Origin: an uncultured Actinoplanes sp.
GTDB lineage: Bacteria; Actinomycetota; Actinomycetes; Mycobacteriales; Micromonosporaceae
Direction of reading: 5' to 3'
DNA: 9,004 nucleotides
NCBI GenBank assembly: GCA_934667465.1
Contig: CAKUMG010000170.1
Coordinates: forward strand, 1 to 9,004
Shown here: positions 1 to 5,903 of the stretch, piece by piece
Numbering within the stretch: the first letter of the stretch is position 1
How the letters are laid out: every line of letters starts with the position of its first letter
Notes under the pieces: model-generated
Databases searched by the model: none
Seen by the model: only the letters and a program-made list of their open reading frames with translations
Told to the model about the DNA's origin: nothing
Position numbers and translations under genes: made by a program

Positions 1-813
1 CCTGATCGGCGGCGTCGACCGGGTGGTGCCGTGGACGGCGATCTCGTCGGTGCCGGCGAAGATGGCGTCCACCTCCGGGGTTCTTTCGAGGAGCATGCGG
101 GTGGCGCCTCGGCCCCAGGCTTCGGACCAGGCGCCGAACCAGACCTGGTCGCCTGCCAGCTCCAGGCCCTCCTCGGCGAGCCTTTCCACCGCTCCTCTCG
201 CCCTGTCCTGGGCGGCGCCGTAGGTGGGGTCGCCGGTGATGTGGGCTATGCGGCGGCGGCCGTGGCGGATGAGGTGGTCGGCGGCGAGTCTTCCTCCGCC
301 CACGTTGTCGGTGACCAGGGAGAGGTCCGCCGGGTCTGCCGAGGGGGAGTAGGCGTAGACCACCGGGACGGGGAGGTCGCGGCCCAGGGAGGGGCGGGCG
401 TCGGGGCGGGCTCCTACGACGATGAGGCCGTCGACGCGGCGGGAGAGCAGGGCGCGGAGGTGGTGTTTCTCGCGGATGCTGTCACCTCGGGCGTCGCACA
501 GGAAGACCGAGGTCTGGTCCGAGCCGAAGGCGTCCTCGGCGCCCATGAGGACCGGGATCGAGAAGCGGCCCTCCAGGTCGGAGGTGAGCAGGCCGACCGT
601 GCCGCTGCGCTGGGTGATCAGGCCCTGGGCCAGGGTGTTGGGGGAGAAGGACAGCTGCTCGGCGGCCTGGATGACCCGCGCCCGGGTCTCGGCGCGGACC
701 TGGGGCTGGCCGTTGAGCGCCTTCGACGCGGTGGCGATCGAGACGCCGGCGAGCTTGGCGACGTCGCGCAAGGTGACGGTGCGGCCGCCGGAACCCATCG
801 AAGTTCTTGACAA
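1..813 (-). CDS. LacI-family transcriptional repressor, partial (C-terminus beyond left edge)
   Basis: Sugar-responsive DNA-binding repressor of the LacI/GalR family. The frame was translated on the minus strand and stays open to base 1, giving 271 codons; family members are usually about 330-350 residues, so roughly 70 are missing. Residues 13-35 form the LacI helix-turn-helix (TLRDVAKLAGVSIATASKAL then NG). The hinge at about 55-66 (FSPNTLAQGL) has the Leu (residue 65) that in this family inserts into a central CG of the operator. The periplasmic-binding-like effector domain follows: RRVDGLIVVG, a TDNVGGGRLAADHLIRHG stretch, the RIAHITGD segment and FAGTDEIA near the edge. I chose TTG at 811-813 because GGAGG (822-826, minus) lies 8 bases before it; the in-frame ATG at 796-798 is 23 bases from that site. 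It is divergent from a sugar-transport operon and probably regulates it. The last 12 residues before the edge match the family poorly. Confidence 0.93.
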   Translation of the reverse strand, partial: MSRTSMGSGGRTVTLRDVAKLAGVSIATASKALNGQPQVRAETRARVIQAAEQLSFSPNTLAQGLITQRSGTVGLLTSDLEGRFSIPVLMGAEDAFGSDQTSVFLCDARGDSIREKHHLRALLSRRVDGLIVVGARPDARPSLGRDLPVPVVYAYSPSADPADLSLVTDNVGGGRLAADHLIRHGRRRIAHITGDPTYGAAQDRARGAVERLAEEGLELAGDQVWFGAWSEAWGRGATRMLLERTPEVDAIFAGTDEIAVHGTTRSTPPIR

Positions 814-836
814 CGAGTTTTCCTCCGTATTACGTT
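807..836 (+). promoter_or_regulatory. Candidate sigma70-type promoter for the rightward transport/glycosidase operon
   Basis: TTGACA at 807-812 is a perfect -35 hexamer. TACGTT at 831-836 fits the actinobacterial -10 pattern TAnnnT, with an 18-base spacer. Transcription would start near base 843, inside the palindrome at 839-852, so a bound repressor would block initiation. An alternative -10, TATTAC at 828-833, would give a short 15-base spacer. The -35 box overlaps the TTG start codon of the divergent regulator. The assignment is from pattern only. Confidence 0.45.
822..826 (-). promoter_or_regulatory. Ribosome binding site of the LacI-family gene; decides a TTG start
   Basis: On the minus strand GGAGG is followed by eight bases and then an in-frame TTG (811-813). 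This is ideal spacing, while the downstream ATG (796-798) is 23 bases away. The choice adds five residues (M-S-R-T-S) ahead of that ATG. Confidence 0.65.
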
Positions 837-838
837 TG

Positions 839-852
839 CGAAAACGTTTTCG
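839..852. promoter_or_regulatory. LacI-family operator, perfect 14-base palindrome
   Basis: CGAAAACGTTTTCG is identical to its reverse complement and has the central CG and flanking A/T tracts typical of LacI/CcpA-type operators. It stands out as an AT-rich island in very GC-rich DNA. It lies between a LacI-family gene and the operon that gene most likely controls, over the probable transcription start of the operon and 13 bases upstream of the regulator's own ribosome binding site. Repression of the operon and autoregulation are both plausible inferences. Confidence 0.8.
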
Positions 853-865
853 GGCATATTTTCCT

Positions 866-882
866 GCCCCCAGAATGGGGGC
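866..882 (+). other. Short inverted repeat (hairpin) in the operon leader
   Basis: GCCCCCA (866-872) and TGGGGGC (876-882) are perfect reverse complements around a three-base GAA loop. The site is downstream of the operator and about 87 bases before the binding-protein start, so it would be in the 5' untranslated leader. No T-run follows, so it is not a typical intrinsic terminator. It could be an RNA structure affecting stability or translation, or a second protein-binding site; function is unknown. Confidence 0.5.
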
Positions 883-960
883 TCTGGCTGCAAGAACTCA
901 CTCTTCGTCGGCTGTCAGGGTAACCGAAACGCGCCTTGGGCCGAAACCGTGACGAGCTCG

Positions 961-966
961 AGGAGG
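961..966 (+). promoter_or_regulatory. Ribosome binding site of the sugar-binding lipoprotein
   Basis: AGGAGG is three bases before ATG 970-972 and six bases before GTG 973-975. It excludes an upstream in-frame GTG at 949, which would place the Shine-Dalgarno sequence inside the coding region. Spacing slightly favours GTG 973 over ATG 970; the two differ by one residue. Confidence 0.75.
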
Positions 967-969
967 ATC

Positions 970-2274
970 ATGGTGCGGCACCATCCATGGCGGACTCTGG
1001 GAACGGCTGTCGTCGTTCTGCTGGCGACGGTACTGGTCGCCTGCGGGGGCGACGACGGTGACGACCCGGGGGAGGCGCTCGCCGGGGTCAGCGCGGACGG
1101 CGTGGACGACGGCTCGGAGTTGACCCTCTGGACCCGCGCGCCGCTGGAGTTGCAGGCCAAGGCGCTCGTCGACGCGTACAACGGCAGTCACAAGAACCAG
1201 GTCAAGCTGACCATCGTCCCGAACGACGACTACGTGGCGAAGGTCGGCGCGGCGGCCGGCAGCAAGGAGCTGCCCGACCTGTTCGCCGCGGACATCGTCT
1301 ATGTGCCCAACTGGACCGAGGCGGGCCTGTTCGCCGATCTGACGGGCAACATCGCCAAGCTGCCGTACGCGGACGCGATCAACAAGGGGCATCTGGCGGC
1401 CGGCACGTACGAGGGCAAGCAGTACGTCCTTCCCTTCGTGCTCGACCTGTCCGTCATGTTCTGGAACAAGGACCTTTATCGCGAGGCGGGGCTGGACCCG
1501 GAGAAGGGCCCCACGACGCTGGAGGAGTTCAAGAGCCACGCGCTCGCGGTGCAGAAGCTCGGCAAGCCCGGCGTGCACGGCACCTACTTCGGCGGTAACT
1601 GTGGTGGCTGCAACGTGTTCACCTGGTTCCCGATGGTGTGGGCGAGCGGTGAGGAGGTCCTCGACGCCGAGGGCAAGGCATCGCTGCTGAACGGCGCTGC
1701 CGCGCAGAAGGTCTATGCGACGTGGCGCGAGCTGCAGGGCGCCGGCGCGATCGCGCCCGGCGCGAAGGAGGAGACCGGGGCGACCTGGGTCGCGGCGTTC
1801 CAGGAGGGCAAGGTCGGCGTGATGCCGTACCCGGCGACGCTGCTGCCCACCGCCGCCAAGACCGTCGACGTGGGCGTCGCGGGGATTCCCGGGGTCAGCG
1901 GGGGCACGTCGACGTTCGTCGGCGGGGACGGCATCGGCGTGTCGAAGGACTCGCAGAAGGCGCAGCAGGCGTGGAACTTCCTCGCCTGGATGATGTCCGA
2001 GCAGGGCCAGGTCGACGTGCTCGCCAAGGGCAACAGCACGGTCGCGCGCACCGACCTCGCGAGCAACCAGTACGCGGCGAAGGATCCGCGCGTCGCCACG
2101 ATCAACGAGGTCGCCGCCGCGCCGCGGAGCAAGACGCCCGTGGCGGTCAACTTCCAGCAGGCGTTCAACGCGCCGGGCAGCCCGTGGGTCACCATGCTGC
2201 GCAACCAGGTGTACGGGGCCCCGTCCACACTGGAGGCGGACAACCAGGCCGTGACCCAGGTGCTCGGCCAGTGA
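970..2274 (+). CDS. ABC transporter extracellular sugar-binding lipoprotein (family 1 / CUT1)
   Basis: Membrane-anchored substrate receptor of a carbohydrate ABC importer, 434 residues, normal for family 1 solute-binding proteins. The N-terminus is a lipoprotein signal: basic residues (RHHPWR), a hydrophobic core, and lipobox LVAC with Cys25 as the acylation site, then an acidic GGDDGDD linker. The mature protein follows the family pattern: ELTLWTRAP at the first strand, PDLFAADIVYVPNWTEAGLFADLT, the YEGKQYVLPFVLDLSVMFWNKDLY motif (the typical 'N' to 'yrkAGL' segment), a WVAAFQEGKVGVMPYPA segment, and a C-terminal AWNFLAWMMSEQGQ. A Cys211-x-x-Cys214 pair precedes the aromatic NVFTWFP stretch, which in this family lies near the ligand cleft. 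Its stop overlaps the first permease start (GTGA at 2271-2274), implying coupled translation. The ligand is not readable from sequence; the neighbours suggest an arabinofuranosyl oligosaccharide. Start GTG 973 is an equally good alternative. Confidence 0.93.
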   Translation: MVRHHPWRTLGTAVVVLLATVLVACGGDDGDDPGEALAGVSADGVDDGSELTLWTRAPLELQAKALVDAYNGSHKNQVKLTIVPNDDYVAKVGAAAGSKELPDLFAADIVYVPNWTEAGLFADLTGNIAKLPYADAINKGHLAAGTYEGKQYVLPFVLDLSVMFWNKDLYREAGLDPEKGPTTLEEFKSHALAVQKLGKPGVHGTYFGGNCGGCNVFTWFPMVWASGEEVLDAEGKASLLNGAAAQKVYATWRELQGAGAIAPGAKEETGATWVAAFQEGKVGVMPYPATLLPTAAKTVDVGVAGIPGVSGGTSTFVGGDGIGVSKDSQKAQQAWNFLAWMMSEQGQVDVLAKGNSTVARTDLASNQYAAKDPRVATINEVAAAPRSKTPVAVNFQQAFNAPGSPWVTMLRNQVYGAPSTLEADNQAVTQVLGQ

Positions 2275-3158
2275 CGGTGCGGACCCTGCCCGCCGTGGTC
2301 ACGCGACGGCGGGCGGTGCGCCCCGGGAAGGAGCTCGCGGGCTGGGCGTACGCGGCGCCGACCGCCCTGTTCGTGCTGCTCTTCTTCGTGGTGCCGATCG
2401 TCATCGTGGCCCGGATGTCGGCCTCCGACTGGAGCCTGTTCGCGGGCAACCGGGGCTGGAACGCGCCGGAGAACTACCAGCAGGTCCTGGACGACCGGCT
2501 GCTGTGGCCCGCGGTGTGGTTCACGCTCAAGTACACCGCCCTCACCACGGTGCTGCTGCTCGTCCTGGCGCTCGGGCTGGCGCTGCTCGTGCAGGAATCG
2601 ACGCGCTGGACGGGCTTCCTGCGTACGTCGTTCCTCATCCCGTCGGCGCTCGGGCTGGCCTCGGCGTCGTTGCTGTTCTACGCGCTGTACTCGCCGCAGA
2701 GCGGGCCGTTCCCGGGGGTGACGTTCCTCGGCTCGCCGGCCTCGGCGCTGTGGTCGACCGTGGGACTGATCGTGTGGCGGTTCGCGGGCTTCTACATGGT
2801 GCTGCTGATGGTCGGCCTGCAGAGCATCTCCGCCGACGTCTACGAGGCGGCCCGGCTCGACGGTGCGGGCCGGTGGCAGGCCTTCCGGCACATCACGCTG
2901 CCGCTGCTGCGCCCCTCGATCGCGCTCTGCACGATCCTCTGCGTCACCGGCTCGCTGCTCGCGTTCGACCAGTTCTACATCCTCACCAAGGGCGGCCCGG
3001 ACAACAGCACCATCACCATCGTCCAGCTCGTCTACAACCTGGCCTTCCAGGGGAGCAACGACCTCGGCCGCGCCGCCGCGCTGTCGATCCTGGTGCTCCT
3101 CGCGCTGCTGGTGGTCAACCTGCTGCAGTTCCGAGGGCTGCGCGGCAAGGAGAGCTGA
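2271..3158 (+). CDS. Carbohydrate ABC transporter permease, MalF/UgpA-like (first of pair)
   Basis: Integral membrane subunit of the sugar importer, 295 residues. Six hydrophobic segments are visible, at about residues 25-47, 84-108, 121-140, 166-184, 217-240 and 270-288, as expected for the MalF-type partner of CUT1 systems. The cytoplasmic coupling loop that docks on the ATPase is at about 192-213: EAARLDGAGRWQAFRHITLP, a clear EAA motif with the invariant Gly. The extended basic N-terminus (TRRRAVRPGK) before the first helix is typical. GTG 2271 is chosen because it overlaps the upstream stop by four bases; no strong Shine-Dalgarno sequence is present, so translation probably relies on coupling. 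The stop overlaps the next permease start by one base. No ATPase gene is present in the window. Confidence 0.95.
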   Translation: MTVRTLPAVVTRRRAVRPGKELAGWAYAAPTALFVLLFFVVPIVIVARMSASDWSLFAGNRGWNAPENYQQVLDDRLLWPAVWFTLKYTALTTVLLLVLALGLALLVQESTRWTGFLRTSFLIPSALGLASASLLFYALYSPQSGPFPGVTFLGSPASALWSTVGLIVWRFAGFYMVLLMVGLQSISADVYEAARLDGAGRWQAFRHITLPLLRPSIALCTILCVTGSLLAFDQFYILTKGGPDNSTITIVQLVYNLAFQGSNDLGRAAALSILVLLALLVVNLLQFRGLRGKES

Positions 3159-3964
3159 TGCCACGAACCCCGTACCGGATCCTCACCGGCGGTCTCGCCC
3201 TGATCTTCCTCTTCCCGCTGGTCTGGGCGGCGGTCGCGTCGGTCAGCCCGCAGGCGGGCACCGCGCAGACCTCCGGCTGGGGTTTCGGCAACTACGAGAC
3301 GCTGGCGAACTACCAGGCAGGCATCGGGCAGTACCTGCTCAACTCGGCGTTCGTGTCGCTGCTGACGGTCGCGGTCACGCTCGGCGTGTCGCTGCTCGGC
3401 GGGTACGCGTTCGCGATGTTCACGTTCCCCGGCCGCAACGTGCTGTTCCTGCTGACGCTGGCGATCCTCATGGTCCCGTACGCGACGCTGCTGATCCCGC
3501 TCTACGTGCTGCTCAACAGCCTCGGCCTGCAGAACTCACTCGTCGGCCTGGCGCTGGTGCTGGCCATGTTCCAGCTGCCGTTCGCGACCCTGATGATGCG
3601 CGTGTCCTTCGAGTCGGTCCCGCGCGAGCTGCGCGAGTCCGCCCTCGTCGACGGGTGCGGCAGCGTCCGCGCGCTGCGCCACGTGCTCGTACCCGCGGTC
3701 AAGCCCGGCCTGGTGACCGTGGGGCTGTTCGCGTTCCTGGCCGCCTGGAACGACTTCATCACGCCGCTGGTGCTGATCAGCGACTCCGACAAGGCGCCCC
3801 TGCCGCTGGCCGTGGCGAACATGCGCCAGCAGGTCATGGGCATCGTCGACTACGGCGCCACCGAGGCCGGCGTGGTCGTGCTCGCGCTGCCCTGCATCGT
3901 GCTCTTCCTCGCCCTCCAGCGGCACTACGTCCGCGGGTTCATGTCCGGCGCACTCAAGGGTTGA
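3158..3964 (+). CDS. Carbohydrate ABC transporter permease, MalG/UgpE-like (second of pair)
   Basis: Second transmembrane subunit, 268 residues, typical for the MalG-type partner. It has a first helix at about residues 8-28, a periplasmic segment (FGNYETLANYQAGIGQYLLN) matching the conserved 'NY..l' to 'f..y..NS' region of the family, and then five further hydrophobic stretches. The EAA loop starts at Glu160 and reads ESALVDGCGSVRALRHVLVP. A WNDFITPLVLI segment and the C-terminal GFMSGALKG ending are hallmark family sequences. AAGGAG at 3147-3152 sits five bases before the ATG, which shares one base with the previous stop. Together with the preceding genes it makes a binding-protein/permease/permease importer that must borrow an ATPase. 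Confidence 0.95.
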   Translation: MPRTPYRILTGGLALIFLFPLVWAAVASVSPQAGTAQTSGWGFGNYETLANYQAGIGQYLLNSAFVSLLTVAVTLGVSLLGGYAFAMFTFPGRNVLFLLTLAILMVPYATLLIPLYVLLNSLGLQNSLVGLALVLAMFQLPFATLMMRVSFESVPRELRESALVDGCGSVRALRHVLVPAVKPGLVTVGLFAFLAAWNDFITPLVLISDSDKAPLPLAVANMRQQVMGIVDYGATEAGVVVLALPCIVLFLALQRHYVRGFMSGALKG

Positions 3965-3967
3965 TAC

Positions 3968-5899
3968 GTGACCATCGACGAAGAAGTGACACCCACCCCC
4001 GTCCCCGGCGGCTGGAGCGCGCGCGGCGGCACCCCCGCCGCGCCGGGCACCGGCCGGCTGCGCCCGCTCGGCCTCGGCGAGGTCACCCTGCGCCCCGGCT
4101 TCTGGCAGCAGCGCCAGCAGACCAACCACGGCCGCACCCTGGCCCACATCGAACGCTGGCTGGAACGCACCGGCTGGCTCGGCAACTTCGACGCCGCCGT
4201 GCAGGGCCGGCTGCCCGCCGCCCGCCGCGGCCGCGAGTTCTCCGACACCGAGGTCTACAAGCTGCTCGAGGCGATGGCCTGGGAGTACGGCCGCACCCGC
4301 GACCCGGACCTCGACCGGCGCTACCGGGCGCTGGTCCGCCGGGTCGCGGCCGCCCAGGAACCCGACGGCTACCTGAACACGAACTTCGGCCGCCCCGGGC
4401 AGGCGGCCCGCTACAGCGACCTGGAATGGGGGCACGAGCTCTACTCGTTCGGGCACCTGATCCAGGCGGGCGTGGCCCGGGCCCGGGCCGGCGGCGACGA
4501 CGAGCTCGTCCGGGTCGCGGTGCGCGCCGCCGACCACGTGTGCGCCACGTTCGGGGCGGACGGGCTCACCGGGATCTGCGGTCACCCCGAGATCGAGCCC
4601 GCGCTGGCCGAGTTGTCCCGGGTCACCGGCGACCCGCGCTATCTCGAGCAGGCGCGGCTGTTCGTCGAGCGCCGCGGGCACGGGCTGCTGGCCGACATCG
4701 AGTTCGGGCGCGCCTACTTCCAGGACGACGTGCCGGTCCGCTCCGCGGGGGTGCTGCGCGGTCATGCCGTACGGGCGACGTATCTGGCCGCGGGGGCGGT
4801 CGACGTCGCCGTGGAGACCGGCGACACGGACCTGCTCGGCGCGGTGACCCGGCAGTGGGCCGCCACCGTCGCGGCGCGCACCCACCTCACCGGCGGGCTC
4901 GGGTCCCGGCACCAGGACGAGGCGATCGGCGAGGACCACATGCTGCCGCCCGACCGCGCGTACCAGGAGACGTGCGCCTCGATCGGGTCGATCATGCTGA
5001 GCTGGCGGCTGCTGCTGGCGCACGGCGACGCGCGCTACGCCGACCTGATCGAGCGGATCCTGTTCAACGTCGTGGCGACCTCGCCCGCGGACGACGGCGA
5101 GAGCTTCTTCTACGCGAACACGCTGCACCAGCGGGTGCCCGGCACCGAGCCCGCCCCGGACGTGCTCGTGCCGCGGGCGGCGGCCGGGCTGCGCGCGCCC
5201 TGGTTCGCGGTGTCGTGCTGCCCGACCAACCTGGCCCGCACGTTCGCGAGCCTCGCCGCCTACGTGGCCACCAGCGACGACGACGGGGTCCAGCTGCACC
5301 AGTACACGCCCGCGGCCGTGACGGCGGCCCTGCCGGACGGGCGCCGGATCGGTCTCGAGGTGAACACCCGCTACCCGGAGGACGGGCGGATCGCCGTACG
5401 GGTCACCGAGGCGCCCGGCGAGCCGTGGACGCTCAGCCTGCGGGTCCCGCACTGGGCCACCGGCGCCACGCTCGACGGGCGGCCGGTGGCACCCGGCACG
5501 GCCACGGTCCGCCGCCGGTTCGGCGCGGGCGACGTGGTGGTGCTCGACCTGCCCGTGCGGCCCCGGATCACCGTGCCCGACCCGCGGATCGACGCCGTGC
5601 GCGGCTGCGTGGCCGTCGAGCGCGGGCCGGTCGTGCTCTGCGCCGAGTCGCCGGACCTGCCCGCCGGGACGGCCCTCGACACGGTCCGGCTGACCGGGGT
5701 GGCCGAGCGCGGCGGCGAGGTCGTCGCCGTGGTCCGCCCGGTGGTCCCGGCCGGCGCCGGATGGCCGTACGGGCTTGCCTCCTCGCGGGAGGAACCGCGG
5801 ACGTACGAGATCCCGCTGCACCCCTATCACCGGTGGGCGCGCCGCGGGCCGTCCACCATGCGCGTCTGGCTCCCCACGCACGACGATCGAAGGGATTGA
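3968..5899 (+). CDS. GH127 glycosidase, probable cytosolic beta-L-arabinofuranosidase
   Basis: Retaining glycoside hydrolase of family 127 (formerly DUF1680), 643 residues, close to the 658 of the characterised Bifidobacterium longum HypBA1. From family knowledge, HypBA1 uses Cys417 as nucleophile, Glu322 as acid/base, and Glu338, Cys340, Cys417 and Cys418 to bind zinc. Here Glu334-Thr-Cys336 (AYQETCASI) and Cys417-Cys418 (AVSCCPTN) are present, and Glu318 lies exactly 16 residues before Glu334, the same spacing as Glu322 to Glu338. DGYLNTNF and the WGHELYSFGHLIQA motif (His156) are also typical. After the helical catalytic domain a beta-rich region carries LRVPHWATG. There is no signal peptide; a Pro/Gly/Thr-rich stretch of about 25 residues precedes the fold, so it is probably cytosolic and acts on imported sugar. 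AAGGG at 3956-3960 precedes the GTG by seven bases. Exact sugar specificity is uncertain, since GH127 also includes other activities. Confidence 0.92.
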   Translation: MTIDEEVTPTPVPGGWSARGGTPAAPGTGRLRPLGLGEVTLRPGFWQQRQQTNHGRTLAHIERWLERTGWLGNFDAAVQGRLPAARRGREFSDTEVYKLLEAMAWEYGRTRDPDLDRRYRALVRRVAAAQEPDGYLNTNFGRPGQAARYSDLEWGHELYSFGHLIQAGVARARAGGDDELVRVAVRAADHVCATFGADGLTGICGHPEIEPALAELSRVTGDPRYLEQARLFVERRGHGLLADIEFGRAYFQDDVPVRSAGVLRGHAVRATYLAAGAVDVAVETGDTDLLGAVTRQWAATVAARTHLTGGLGSRHQDEAIGEDHMLPPDRAYQETCASIGSIMLSWRLLLAHGDARYADLIERILFNVVATSPADDGESFFYANTLHQRVPGTEPAPDVLVPRAAAGLRAPWFAVSCCPTNLARTFASLAAYVATSDDDGVQLHQYTPAAVTAALPDGRRIGLEVNTRYPEDGRIAVRVTEAPGEPWTLSLRVPHWATGATLDGRPVAPGTATVRRRFGAGDVVVLDLPVRPRITVPDPRIDAVRGCVAVERGPVVLCAESPDLPAGTALDTVRLTGVAERGGEVVAVVRPVVPAGAGWPYGLASSREEPRTYEIPLHPYHRWARRGPSTMRVWLPTHDDRRD

Positions 5900-5903
5900 C
5901 CCT

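Larger units (their letters stand above)
814..969. other. Divergent intergenic regulatory region
   Basis: This 156-base space separates the leftward regulator from the rightward operon. It holds the regulator's ribosome binding site, the candidate rightward -10 box, the 14-base palindrome, the hairpin at 866-882, and the binding-protein ribosome binding site at 961-966. A short direct repeat CCGAAAC occurs at 924-930 and 941-947, with no assigned role. I could not identify a convincing leftward promoter for the regulator. Confidence 0.7.

Noticed and set aside
31..810. Plus-strand open frame across the regulator
   Set aside because: It is Gly/Asp/Glu-rich and antisense to an unmistakable LacI-family helix-turn-helix and effector domain.
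827..832. TAATAC on the minus strand as the regulator's -10 box
   Set aside because: It directly abuts the GGAGG ribosome binding site, so transcription would begin after that site; no fitting -35 box was seen 17 bases upstream.
866..882. Hairpin as an intrinsic terminator
   Set aside because: The stem is short and followed by TCTGGCTG rather than a T-run, and it lies ahead of the operon it would have to terminate.
949..969. GTG at 949 as an earlier start for the binding lipoprotein
   Set aside because: It would place the AGGAGG at 961-966 inside the gene and add residues ahead of a complete lipoprotein signal; no Shine-Dalgarno sequence precedes it.
1713..3164. Minus-strand open frame rich in Arg and Gln opposite the transporter genes
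   Set aside because: Repetitive RRxxQ-type composition, no ribosome binding site found, and it covers two clear plus-strand genes.
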